Source: CAYWGR01 sp964458015 (GTDB lineage Bacteria; Planctomycetota; Planctomycetia; Pirellulales; Thermoguttaceae). From it: a stretch of DNA of 27,849 bases. The notes under the pieces are model-generated. The model saw only the letters and a program-made list of their open reading frames with translations, did not search any database and had not been told where the DNA came from. Numbering within the stretch: the stretch's first letter is position 1; the number at the start of each line of letters is the position of its first letter. Below, in pieces: positions 7,563 through 15,012 of this stretch. The stretch is from NCBI GenBank assembly GCA_964458015.1, contig CAYWGR010000064.1, positions 1 to 27,849 of the forward strand, in the 5' to 3' direction. Position numbers and translations under genes: made by a program.

Positions 7563-9486
7563 TGCCGCGACTTCGACGGATCGTCTATTGAATCTCGCCG
7601 GGATGATCTGTAATGAAAGTGCTTCTGTAAAGGATTTTCTTGAGTTGGATGCCATGTTGCGCACCGACAAAGCGTTGCGTCACCAATATGTTGACTATTG
7701 CCGAATGCATGTCGCATTAAGGTTGGAGCTGCGGGCGTATCACGCAGCTCAGAATGCATGTCTACAAAGTCAAGCCAAATCAGTCATTCTAGCTTCAAAA
7801 GAGTTCGATATTACGGCGGTAGAGACGCCATCCACCAAGCCATTTGGCTTCCTCTCCACCACCATCCACAGCACGATCGGCTTTTTCTCGCAGGAATTAC
7901 CGTTCTCATTGCTTATTGCAGCCGTGCTGACGAGCCTTGGTCTGTGGTTCGCTTCGATGGTCTACGTATCCAGCCCGGAAAAGATCACCAAGGATTCATC
8001 TTCATTTTCATTGCCGACAAAAACAACTTTCGATCCGACTTTGAAAGTAGTGGGCAAGATCACCGGCATGGACGATTGTAAGTGGGCTGATCCCAACACC
8101 GAGACCTTTAATGGCGCCAATGTTCTGCTCGGTCGCAAATATGCTTTGGCCTCCGGTCTGATGGAAATCACCTATGACACAGGGGCCAAGGTCATTTTGC
8201 AGGGGCCCGTAACGTATGAGGTGGAATCGAATGGCGGATATCTGGCGGTTGGCAAGTTGACGGGGAAACTGGAGAAGAGGGGAGAGAGCAGAGGGGAGAG
8301 AGCAGAGGGCGATGCAACTCTCCAACTCGCCAAATCCCGAAATCCCGAAATCTCCAAATCCCCAATTGCTAATCCCCAATCCCTAATCCCTAATCCCTTC
8401 GTTATCCACACTCCCACCGCCACCGTCACCGATTTAGGTACGGAATTCGGCGTTGACGTAAACGAGAAAGGCATTACCGAAACGCAGGTCTTCGTCGGCG
8501 AGGTAAACATTGCGTCATCGGCCCTCTCAGAAGACACCAAGGGGAGATCGCAAATTGTGCGGGCCGGCCAAGCTATGCGCGTTGATGGGAAGAAGATGCG
8601 ATTGGTCGCCATCGGCCATTCCGGCGGGGACCAGAGACGGTTCGCCCGGGCCATGCCTACGTCCAATCGGTCCCCAATGGCCGACGCCTACGCAAAATTG
8701 GTCCTGTCGATGCAACCGGCCGTCTACTATCGCATGGAACCGCCGAAGGACGAAAAGGACGACAAAATTCTCTTTGATTCGGCCCCCGGCGGGCACCACG
8801 GCGTTTTACATTTCTCGAACGACTACGTGGGCCGGCCATTCACCAGCGGCCGCTTCGGTCAATCGCTCCGCTTTCGTGGACGGATGGTTGGCGACTACGC
8901 GATTGTCCCCGATTATCCCAAAACCCAGGACGGTCGCTTGAGCGTGGCGGCTTGGGTAATCACGAACTCGCGTGAAGGGTGCCCGATGATCGCCGCCAAC
9001 TGGGGCGGTAAGCTTCTGCCTGAACGTCTTTGCACCGGGCAGTTCCATCTTGGTCTGTTCGGCGATCGTGGCTTGGCGGCAAATGTGACGCAGCGCGACG
9101 AGAAAGTCATACTCGCGTGTGACGAGGGAGCGTTTCCTTTTCCCACCGGACAGTGGCAGCATGTGGCGTTCACGGCCGATGGAACCATGCTGCGGCTTTA
9201 CCGCAACGGCATCGAGGTGGCCTCCCATCCGTGCGACGGCATTGTGCCTCGGCCGCCGATGGCCAGCCTGGCAATCGGTTGCAGAACCGCTAACGACGGC
9301 ATCGACGTGGATCCTGATTCGCCCTGCTACTGGTGGGGACAAATCGACGAACTGGTCGTGTTCAACCGAGCGCTTTCGTTGGAGTCTATCCAGCAATTGT
9401 ATCTCGGTATTCCGGAGCCGGGACATTCGGGGCAATCCTCGCAACGGATGGGTTCAACATCCAAGTCTTTGATGGAACAGAAGTGA
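7555..9486 (+). CDS. FecR-domain membrane anti-sigma-like protein with LamG sensor (protein 2)
   Basis: A 643-residue single-pass membrane protein. Residues 1-100 are cytoplasmic and helical, the membrane helix is at about 115-138, and the FecR domain at about 158-355 includes TPTATVTDLGTEFGV at 286-300. A classical LamG/concanavalin A-like domain spans about 376-618 (LSVAAWV, WQHVAFTADG, GQIDELVVFNRALS). The start at 7555 has GGAGG 9 nt upstream; earlier in-frame Mets lie deep in the sigma gene. The core (about 101-241) is almost identical to that of the first FecR protein, whereas the first 100 residues and the sensor differ. Residues 242-281 are a low-complexity insert. The protein ends LYLGIPEPG plus a hydrophilic tail, so it keeps a PEP motif without the membrane helix. 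It is the likely regulator of the sigma factor it overlaps. Confidence 0.87.
   Translation: MSDAATSTDRLLNLAGMICNESASVKDFLELDAMLRTDKALRHQYVDYCRMHVALRLELRAYHAAQNACLQSQAKSVILASKEFDITAVETPSTKPFGFLSTTIHSTIGFFSQELPFSLLIAAVLTSLGLWFASMVYVSSPEKITKDSSSFSLPTKTTFDPTLKVVGKITGMDDCKWADPNTETFNGANVLLGRKYALASGLMEITYDTGAKVILQGPVTYEVESNGGYLAVGKLTGKLEKRGESRGERAEGDATLQLAKSRNPEISKSPIANPQSLIPNPFVIHTPTATVTDLGTEFGVDVNEKGITETQVFVGEVNIASSALSEDTKGRSQIVRAGQAMRVDGKKMRLVAIGHSGGDQRRFARAMPTSNRSPMADAYAKLVLSMQPAVYYRMEPPKDEKDDKILFDSAPGGHHGVLHFSNDYVGRPFTSGRFGQSLRFRGRMVGDYAIVPDYPKTQDGRLSVAAWVITNSREGCPMIAANWGGKLLPERLCTGQFHLGLFGDRGLAANVTQRDEKVILACDEGAFPFPTGQWQHVAFTADGTMLRLYRNGIEVASHPCDGIVPRPPMASLAIGCRTANDGIDVDPDSPCYWWGQIDELVVFNRALSLESIQQLYLGIPEPGHSGQSSQRMGSTSKSLMEQK
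7856..8276 (+). repeat. Inverted copy B of the shared FecR core (pairs with 2583-2998)
   Basis: This is the plus-strand partner of the segment at 2583-2998, with a 37-nt perfect match at 7871-7907. The two copies are inverted and about 4.9 kb apart, enclosing sigma factor 1, the ABC-F gene, the gene-poor stretch and sigma factor 2. The reading frame is conserved across the core, so recombination between copies would produce in-frame chimeras. Confidence 0.85.
8277..8397 (+). repeat. Composite short repeats encoding a low-complexity insert in FecR protein 2
   Basis: Two exact 14-nt copies of GAGGGGAGAGAGCA (8277-8290, 8291-8304) are followed by AAATCCCG-type repeats (8331-8360) and then TAATCCC-type repeats (8369-8397). 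The block stays in frame and adds about 40 residues (such as NPQSLIPNPF) between GKLEK and FVIHTPTA. The DNA units differ from the GCCACTG heptamers at the same site in the other FecR gene. Confidence 0.85.
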
Positions 9487-9495
9487 GGGTGTAGA

Positions 9496-9545
9496 TGTTC
9501 TGTACGTGTAGAACACTTAGCAATCGTGGTTTTTCCTTTTTTTTC
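9496..9545 (+). terminator. Weak hairpin and T-rich run after FecR/LamG gene 2
   Basis: TGTTCT (9496-9501) pairs with AGAACA (9510-9515) across an 8-nt loop. A T-rich run follows at about 9528-9545 after a 12-nt spacer. It may partially end the sigma-FecR transcript ahead of PEP-CTERM gene 2, or may be an operator. The spacer is longer than usual for an intrinsic terminator. Confidence 0.3.
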
Positions 9546-9579
9546 TCATGTTAGTCCTTGTGGCAGAAAGGTGACGCGT

Positions 9580-10254
9580 ATGTGTACGAATCGTGGAATC
9601 ATTTTTACAGTTCTCGCATTGTGTGGATGGCTCGGAATGACAAGCACGGGGACGGCCGACTTCATCACGGGCGTTACGGCAACGGCCGGGAGCGAGCCTT
9701 TTGGATCTCTCCCCGCTGAGAATCTGACTAACGGCTCCGGCATGACGCCGGGCAGCCCGGTCACTAAGGACTCTACGGCGGATAACGCCCCTGGTGGCGT
9801 CACCATGTGGCTGGGCGACTCCTCTAGCAATTGGGTCCTCTTCACATTCGCCAACAACACCCCGCTGCAGGAAATGGTGATCTGGAACTACAACCAGAAC
9901 AACGAGGCGGCTGGGCCGGGGACTAAACTTTGGGAACGCGGCCTGCAGGATGTCACGATCACCTACTCCACCGGCGACAACGCATCGGGAGAGGGCCATG
10001 AGCTGTTTTCTGGCAAACTCAACTGCGCCACGGGCAGCTCAGCGCAGAGCTATACCAATGACATCGTCCTCAGCACCCCGGCCTTGGACGTCAAGGCAGT
10101 CAAGATCGTCTACACGTCGAATTGGGGATCGGAACCCTACTACGGCCTGTCGGAGGTCCGGTTCAATGCCGCTGTCCCCGAGCCGGCATCCCTTGTATCG
10201 CTGACGATAGGATTGATTGGGCTGCTGGCCTACGCTTGGCGGAAGAAGCGGTAG
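9580..10254 (+). CDS. PEP-CTERM-sorted exported protein (protein 2)
   Basis: A 224-residue exported protein. A signal peptide occupies 1-26 (hydrophobic 7-19, likely cut at Gly-Thr-Ala before Asp27). A beta-rich ectodomain resembling a discoidin/galactose-binding fold follows (GGVTMWLGDSSSNWVLFTF, then DVTITYS, VKIVYTSNWG, YYGLSEVRFN). The end is a PEP-CTERM signal: Val-Pro-Glu-Pro at 199-202, a hydrophobic helix, then Arg-Lys-Lys-Arg. ATG 9580 is chosen because AAGGTGA stands 6-7 nt upstream and a good signal peptide begins there; the frame opens with a GTG at 9526. Its ectodomain is unlike that of PEP-CTERM protein 1. It probably binds carbohydrate at the surface or in the matrix. Confidence 0.85.
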   Translation: MCTNRGIIFTVLALCGWLGMTSTGTADFITGVTATAGSEPFGSLPAENLTNGSGMTPGSPVTKDSTADNAPGGVTMWLGDSSSNWVLFTFANNTPLQEMVIWNYNQNNEAAGPGTKLWERGLQDVTITYSTGDNASGEGHELFSGKLNCATGSSAQSYTNDIVLSTPALDVKAVKIVYTSNWGSEPYYGLSEVRFNAAVPEPASLVSLTIGLIGLLAYAWRKKR

Positions 10255-10260
10255 GTTGTT

Positions 10261-10290
10261 GGGGTGGCAATTGAATTGCCCCCCACCACG
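10261..10290 (+). terminator. Hairpin after PEP-CTERM gene 2
   Basis: GGCAA (10266-10270) pairs with TTGCC (10276-10280) around a 5-nt loop. The flanking GGGGT and CCCCACC can extend the stem imperfectly. It starts 12 nt after the stop codon. No T-run follows directly, so partial termination or RNA protection is as likely as full termination. Confidence 0.35.
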
Positions 10291-10305
10291 ATTTTGGGAT
10301 TTGGA

Positions 10306-10385
10306 GATTTGGGATTTCTGGTCCCGGTGCTGATGGTGCGCGAATCGAGGTGACGCGATGTATCAACGAAACGAAATCCCAAATC
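10306..10385 (+). repeat. 13-nt inverted repeat spanning the start of the DUF1559 gene
   Basis: GATTTGGGATTTC (10306-10318) is the exact reverse complement of GAAATCCCAAATC (10373-10385). The loop contains the Shine-Dalgarno (GAGGTGA) and the ATG of the DUF1559 gene. The arms belong to the same AAATCCC-type short repeats seen in the insert of FecR protein 2. Folding could limit translation, but the repeats may equally have arisen independently of any regulatory role. Confidence 0.55.
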
Positions 10386-11398
10386 CCAAATCAACAAGTC
10401 CCAAATGCGTTCACGGTTTTACCCTCGTGGAGCTTCTGACGGTCATCACGATCATTGGTATTTTGATTTCGTTGTTGCTGCCGGCGGTGCAGTCGGCGAG
10501 AGAGGCGGCGAGGCGGATGCAGTGTAGCAATAATCTCAAACAGATCGGATTGGGCTGCTTGCAGCACGAGGCGGCACAGGGCTTCTTTCCCACCGGCGGT
10601 TGGGGGTATCGCTGGATCGGCGACGCCGACCGGGGCGCGGGCAGGCATCAGCCGGGCGGCTGGATCTATAGTATCCTCCCCTATATCGAGCAGGAGGCCG
10701 TCTACATGCTGCCAGCCGATGGCGACCCCATCCACCTAACTGCGAAGCAAATGGCCGGCGCTGCTGTCCTACAGCGAACGCCGATTGCACTGATGAACTG
10801 TCCCACCCGAAGGCAAGCCGTTCCCTACCCTTATGCGCTCGATGCAATGTTTAAACCCGTCAATTCAGACGATCCCAACCCGATGGTGGTTGCACTCAGC
10901 GATTACGCGGGCAACGGCGGCGACGGCGCTGATGGCACGGGCACCACCGGGAGCAGTCCGGACGTAGCGGCGCTCACTGCGAGCGACAATGACCCCCTCT
11001 TTACATCTCCTTTCGATAAATCAACCGGCGTGATTTATTACCGCAGCCAGATCCAACCCGCTCAAATCTATGACGGTTCGAGCAACACGTATCTGGTGGG
11101 CGAAAGATACCTGAATCCCGACCATTATGTCGACGGGAAGGATCCCGGCGATGATGCGACGATGTATCAGGGAGCCGGCGGCGACGTGATGCGTTGGACC
11201 GATTCGACGAAGCTGCCATTGCAGGATCAGGCGGGCAGCATGCAGACCGAACGTTTCGGCAGCGCGCACACTGACGGTTTCAACATGGTTTTTTGCGACG
11301 GCTCGGTCCATTCGATCGGTTACACGATCGCCCCCACCGCCCACGCCTACCTGGGCAACCGCAAGGACGGCCAGACGACCGACGCCAGCAAGTTCTAA
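10358..11398 (+). CDS. DUF1559 protein with prepilin-type leader
   Basis: A 346-residue protein of the large planctomycete DUF1559 family, whose members look like pseudopilins. A type IV prepilin cleavage motif is clear: Gly20 before Phe21 with Glu25 (GFTLVELLTVITIIGIL), then a long hydrophobic helix and the family's SAREAARRMQC stretch at 46-56. The C-terminus carries the H-X9-DG motif (His304 through Asp314-Gly315). The first 19 residues, before the leader, are unusual: they contain NEIPNPKSTSPK, encoded by AAATCCC-type repeats. The start has GAGGTGA 5-6 nt upstream, nearly the same leader as PEP-CTERM gene 2 about 100 nt before it. It is probably exported and anchored; its precise function in this family is not established. 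Confidence 0.92.
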   Translation: MYQRNEIPNPKSTSPKCVHGFTLVELLTVITIIGILISLLLPAVQSAREAARRMQCSNNLKQIGLGCLQHEAAQGFFPTGGWGYRWIGDADRGAGRHQPGGWIYSILPYIEQEAVYMLPADGDPIHLTAKQMAGAAVLQRTPIALMNCPTRRQAVPYPYALDAMFKPVNSDDPNPMVVALSDYAGNGGDGADGTGTTGSSPDVAALTASDNDPLFTSPFDKSTGVIYYRSQIQPAQIYDGSSNTYLVGERYLNPDHYVDGKDPGDDATMYQGAGGDVMRWTDSTKLPLQDQAGSMQTERFGSAHTDGFNMVFCDGSVHSIGYTIAPTAHAYLGNRKDGQTTDASKF

Positions 11399-11502
11399 CA
11401 ATACAATACTTTCATTTCGATAAGCTAGGCAGACGTTCCTTTCAGCTGAGTCGTCACCGGTTCCCTTCGGTGAATTTATCTTCCATTGAGGTCTACCGCA
11501 AC

Positions 11503-13944
11503 ATGAACTACCAACGATGTTTAATCTGTCTGCTCACGATCCTCATCGGTGTCCCAGCGGTTGCCGGGCAGTCCGGCGAGAACATTGCATTGGGAAAGAC
11601 CTATACACTCACACCTCCGCCCAATTATGCGCTCTGTACTGATCCAGGTGACTCTATCCAGTTGACCGACGGAAAGGTCACGAACGAATTGTTCTGGACA
11701 CAACGAGGCTCTGTCGGTTGGTCGAGCGTCCCGTATGCCGCCATTACCGTGGACCTAGGGCGGGTAGAGCCAATCTGTGGCGTGTCCTTCCGAACAGCGG
11801 GGGGCGGCGCGGACGTAGGATGGCCTGCGGTCGTTCGTGTTCTTATTGGCGAAGATGGTCGCAGCTTTCGCGACTTCGGCGACCTGGTTACGCTAGACCA
11901 TAAGGACCATGGCCCTTGGCCAGATGGCTATGCTATACGTCGCTTGTCGACTTCCAAACTTGGAACACGGGGGCGTTTTGTGCGTTTCGTGGCTTTGTCG
12001 CTCAATAACAACTTCAACTATGTCTTCTGCGACGAGATCGAGGTCTTCCGCGGGGCGCCGGAACTGATCAAAGCAGAACTGAGTGGAACCTCCGTATCTG
12101 GCGATGTTGAGCAATTCTTCGGCCGTTGGCTAGTCCCAGCCGGCATACGAAACCGTTTCGAACTCGACATCAAGGCGGTAGGCAAGGCCATTGACGCGGC
12201 GACCTTGCCCGCCCCATCACTCCGCAAAACGTTACTCGCTCAGTGGACGAACATTGGAACCACGTTGCGTGCAAGTTCAGTGCCCTGTGATACCACGAGC
12301 TTTCGCACGATTCTGCCCTACAATGAGGCACACGCTCAGTTGTTTCGGGTGCAGGCTGCGCTGTGGAAAGCTCAAGGTCGGCCGAGCTTGACCTACGCGA
12401 TTCCAGCCATCTGGGATCCGACCGATTTGACGGCACTGCCCGCCACAGGTGGCCAGATCGAGGTCCATACCATGTTGGGCGAGTATCGTGCCGCCGCAGT
12501 GAACCTAGCCAACGCCTCAGATGCGCCCATCGAGGTTCGGATCCATTTCGACAACCTACCTGATTCGCCAACCCCGCGGTATGTAACCGTCCATGAAGTG
12601 CCGTGGACAGACACTGCCGAAGGCCAGCCTGTAGCTTCGGCGCTACCGCTTGCCACACGCGATGGACCTGCGTGGCGTGTGACAGTGTTGCCTGGCGTGG
12701 TTCGTCAGGTTTGGTTCACGTTCCATACGGAGCAAACACCGCCCGGCGATTATAAGGGCAAGTTGGTTGTCGAGAATCCGCACAACGGGCCTTTGCAGGT
12801 GCCGATTCACTTGCGAGTTTATCCGCTCGACTTTCCGCAACAAACGACACTGCAATTGGGCGGTTGGGATTATACGGATGCCAAAGGTCACGGCGGAATG
12901 ATGCAGCAAAAGGAACAGTACATCGAACTCCTAAAAACTTACTTTGTCAATGCCCCTTGGGCGACCAGCAGTGTCATGTTGCCGTGTAGCTTTGCCGCCG
13001 ATGGCACGGCGAAGCTCAATACGCAAATGATGGACGAATGGCTCACCCACTGGCCCAATGCGAGAAGGTATTCTGTCTACCTCAATGTTCCCGGACAACG
13101 AGATTTTGGGGGGGCGAAGCTAGGCTCGCCGGAGTTCGATCGTCATGTCGGCGCGTGGATTTCCGCCTGGGTCCGCCACCTGGGCGTCAAGGGGATCCCA
13201 CCCGAGCGACTTGCGCTGCTGCTTCACGACGAGCCGGGCGCTCAGAGCGATATTGGGCCATTCTTGGCTTGGGCAAAGGCGATCCACGCTGAAGAGCCCA
13301 GAGTGATCGTCTACGAAACGGCGTTCTATGATGATCCGGCTAAAGCGCCGGCCGCCTTTTTCGAGGCCTGTAATGTCCTTTGCCCTCATCGACCAATGTG
13401 GCTGGACCATAATAAGTCGTTTACTCAGTTCTATCGCGACCAGCAGCGCAAGGGCCGTACGCTCAATCTGTACTCTTCCTTCGGACCAGCGCGACTGTTG
13501 GACCCCTACAGCTATTACCGGCTCCAGGCATGGCACTGTTGGCAGATCGGCGCTACGGGCTCATTCTTTTGGGCTTTCGGCGACAACCGCGAGTCATCCT
13601 CGTGGAACGAATATCCTGTTCGGATAGGGCCTTTCACACCACTATTCCTTGATGACACGACGGTGACCCCAGCTAAACAGATGGAAGCGATTCGTGAAGG
13701 GGTTGAAGACTATGAATACCTTTTGCTTTTGCGTAACGCCGTTGACAAGGCAAAGGTTGCCGGCCGGTCGGATTTGATGTTGAATCGCGCGGAATCACTG
13801 TTGGCTACAGCCGCCGACGAGATTCTGACAGCTCACAGCGCAGGCGAGCGAGACTGGCGTACGCCGAAGGACCGCACGAAAGCCGATGCTGTGCGGATTC
13901 AAATCCTGGAAACATTGTCGGCCCTGCAAAGTACTAAGTTGTGA
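11503..13944 (+). CDS. Secreted GH123/DUF4091-like glycoside hydrolase
   Basis: An 813-residue exported protein. A short signal peptide (1-22) is followed by an F5/8 type C-like carbohydrate-binding domain (about 24-184: ENIALGKTYTL, VDLGRVEPICGVSFRT, GRFVRFVALS). Linker and beta-sandwich regions follow (about 320-440), then a TIM-barrel-like domain typical of GH123 and DUF4091 proteins. Asp576-Glu577 in LLLHDEPG match the Asp-Glu catalytic pair of GH123 beta-N-acetylgalactosaminidases. The end has WNEYPVRIGP and the family-typical AIREGVEDYEYLLLL at 729-743. ATG 11503 has GAGGT 10 nt upstream and opens a signal peptide; the frame extends back to 11293, but only by overlapping the DUF1559 gene. 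Substrate is inferred as an amino-sugar or related glycan, without proof. Confidence 0.8.
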   Translation: MNYQRCLICLLTILIGVPAVAGQSGENIALGKTYTLTPPPNYALCTDPGDSIQLTDGKVTNELFWTQRGSVGWSSVPYAAITVDLGRVEPICGVSFRTAGGGADVGWPAVVRVLIGEDGRSFRDFGDLVTLDHKDHGPWPDGYAIRRLSTSKLGTRGRFVRFVALSLNNNFNYVFCDEIEVFRGAPELIKAELSGTSVSGDVEQFFGRWLVPAGIRNRFELDIKAVGKAIDAATLPAPSLRKTLLAQWTNIGTTLRASSVPCDTTSFRTILPYNEAHAQLFRVQAALWKAQGRPSLTYAIPAIWDPTDLTALPATGGQIEVHTMLGEYRAAAVNLANASDAPIEVRIHFDNLPDSPTPRYVTVHEVPWTDTAEGQPVASALPLATRDGPAWRVTVLPGVVRQVWFTFHTEQTPPGDYKGKLVVENPHNGPLQVPIHLRVYPLDFPQQTTLQLGGWDYTDAKGHGGMMQQKEQYIELLKTYFVNAPWATSSVMLPCSFAADGTAKLNTQMMDEWLTHWPNARRYSVYLNVPGQRDFGGAKLGSPEFDRHVGAWISAWVRHLGVKGIPPERLALLLHDEPGAQSDIGPFLAWAKAIHAEEPRVIVYETAFYDDPAKAPAAFFEACNVLCPHRPMWLDHNKSFTQFYRDQQRKGRTLNLYSSFGPARLLDPYSYYRLQAWHCWQIGATGSFFWAFGDNRESSSWNEYPVRIGPFTPLFLDDTTVTPAKQMEAIREGVEDYEYLLLLRNAVDKAKVAGRSDLMLNRAESLLATAADEILTAHSAGERDWRTPKDRTKADAVRIQILETLSALQSTKL

Positions 13945-13953
13945 TAGCAATCT

Positions 13954-15003
13954 ATGAATAGACGCGATCTAATACGCCGTCTGATTGACGGCGATCCCGT
14001 GGAACGCTGTGGCTTTTGGCTGGGTAATCCCCATCCGGATACATGGCCGATTCTGCATCGCCATTTTGGTACGACTTCCGAAGAAGACTTGCGTCGGAAA
14101 CTGGGTGACGACGTGCGCTGGCTTTGCCCGCAGTTCTACGAAGACGCTTACCAAGACCCGAAAGGGCGCGAGTTGTTCGACGCCGGCCTGGATCGCGCAA
14201 AGCACAATGTTGCGCCATTGGCCCATTGCGAAGACCCGACTAAGTTGGACGAGTATCCCTGGCCCAGGCCGGAATACCTGAACTTCGATCGCTGCTTGAG
14301 AGACCTCGCTCGCGCCGGCGACGTTTATCGTCTGAGCGGCTATTGGACCTGCTTCTATCACAATGTGGCAGACCTGTTCGGCATGGAAGAATACTTTATC
14401 AAGATGCACACCCATCCGGAAGTCGTCGATGCGGTAACCGACCGTGTGTGCCGGTTCTATTGGGAAGCAAACGAGCGGTTCTTTACAGCAGCCGGCGATT
14501 TGGTGGATGGCTTCTTTTTCGGTAACGATTTTGGTGCGCAAAAAGGCTTGCTATGTGGACCGCGACAGTTCGACCGTTTTATCATGCCGTGGTTCCGCAA
14601 GTTCACCGAGCAGGGACACCGGTACGGTCATCAGGTCGTATTGCACTCGTGCGGGTCGATCTACAGTGTGATTGACCGCTTGATCGAAGCCGGCGTCGAT
14701 TGCCTCCATCCGCTCCAAGCAAAAGCCGCCGGTATGGATGCCGAGACTCTTGCCGGCAAGTTCAAGGGGCGGATTGCCTTCCTCGGCGGCATCGACACGC
14801 AACACCTCCTCACCCAAGCAAATCCGGAAGACGTTCGGGCCGAGGTAAGGCGAGTGAAAGCGTTGCTAGGTCCGAACCTGATCGTCAGCCCCAGCCACGA
14901 AGCAATCCTGCCGAATGTGCCGCCGGAAAACGTCGAAGCCATGGCGATTTCGGCGTTTGCAGATCCCACCGATAGTATCCCATCATCCCTGTCTGTCCTT
15001 TAA
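13954..15003 (+). CDS. UROD-fold (uroporphyrinogen decarboxylase/MtaA-like) protein A
   Basis: A 349-residue cytoplasmic protein of the uroporphyrinogen decarboxylase superfamily. The fold is shown by YRLSGYWTCFYHN, FFFGNDFGAQKGLL at 187-200, the metal-site strand VVLHSCGSI (His231, Cys233) and FLGGIDTQ at 276-283. In corrinoid-dependent methyltransferases of this superfamily, a His-X-Cys plus a later Cys bind zinc; here the later position reads SPSHEA, with His315. It lacks a signal peptide and starts 9 nt after the GH123-like gene. Heme biosynthesis is unlikely given three divergent paralogues in a sugar locus. Methyl transfer from a methylated compound is a reasonable guess, but no corrinoid protein is encoded nearby. 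Confidence 0.8.
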   Translation: MNRRDLIRRLIDGDPVERCGFWLGNPHPDTWPILHRHFGTTSEEDLRRKLGDDVRWLCPQFYEDAYQDPKGRELFDAGLDRAKHNVAPLAHCEDPTKLDEYPWPRPEYLNFDRCLRDLARAGDVYRLSGYWTCFYHNVADLFGMEEYFIKMHTHPEVVDAVTDRVCRFYWEANERFFTAAGDLVDGFFFGNDFGAQKGLLCGPRQFDRFIMPWFRKFTEQGHRYGHQVVLHSCGSIYSVIDRLIEAGVDCLHPLQAKAAGMDAETLAGKFKGRIAFLGGIDTQHLLTQANPEDVRAEVRRVKALLGPNLIVSPSHEAILPNVPPENVEAMAISAFADPTDSIPSSLSVL

Positions 15004-15012
15004 GGTCGTGTG

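Noticed and set aside
11293..11502. Longer start for the GH123-like gene
   Set aside because: It would overlap the DUF1559 gene by over 100 nt, and the signal peptide begins only at 11503.
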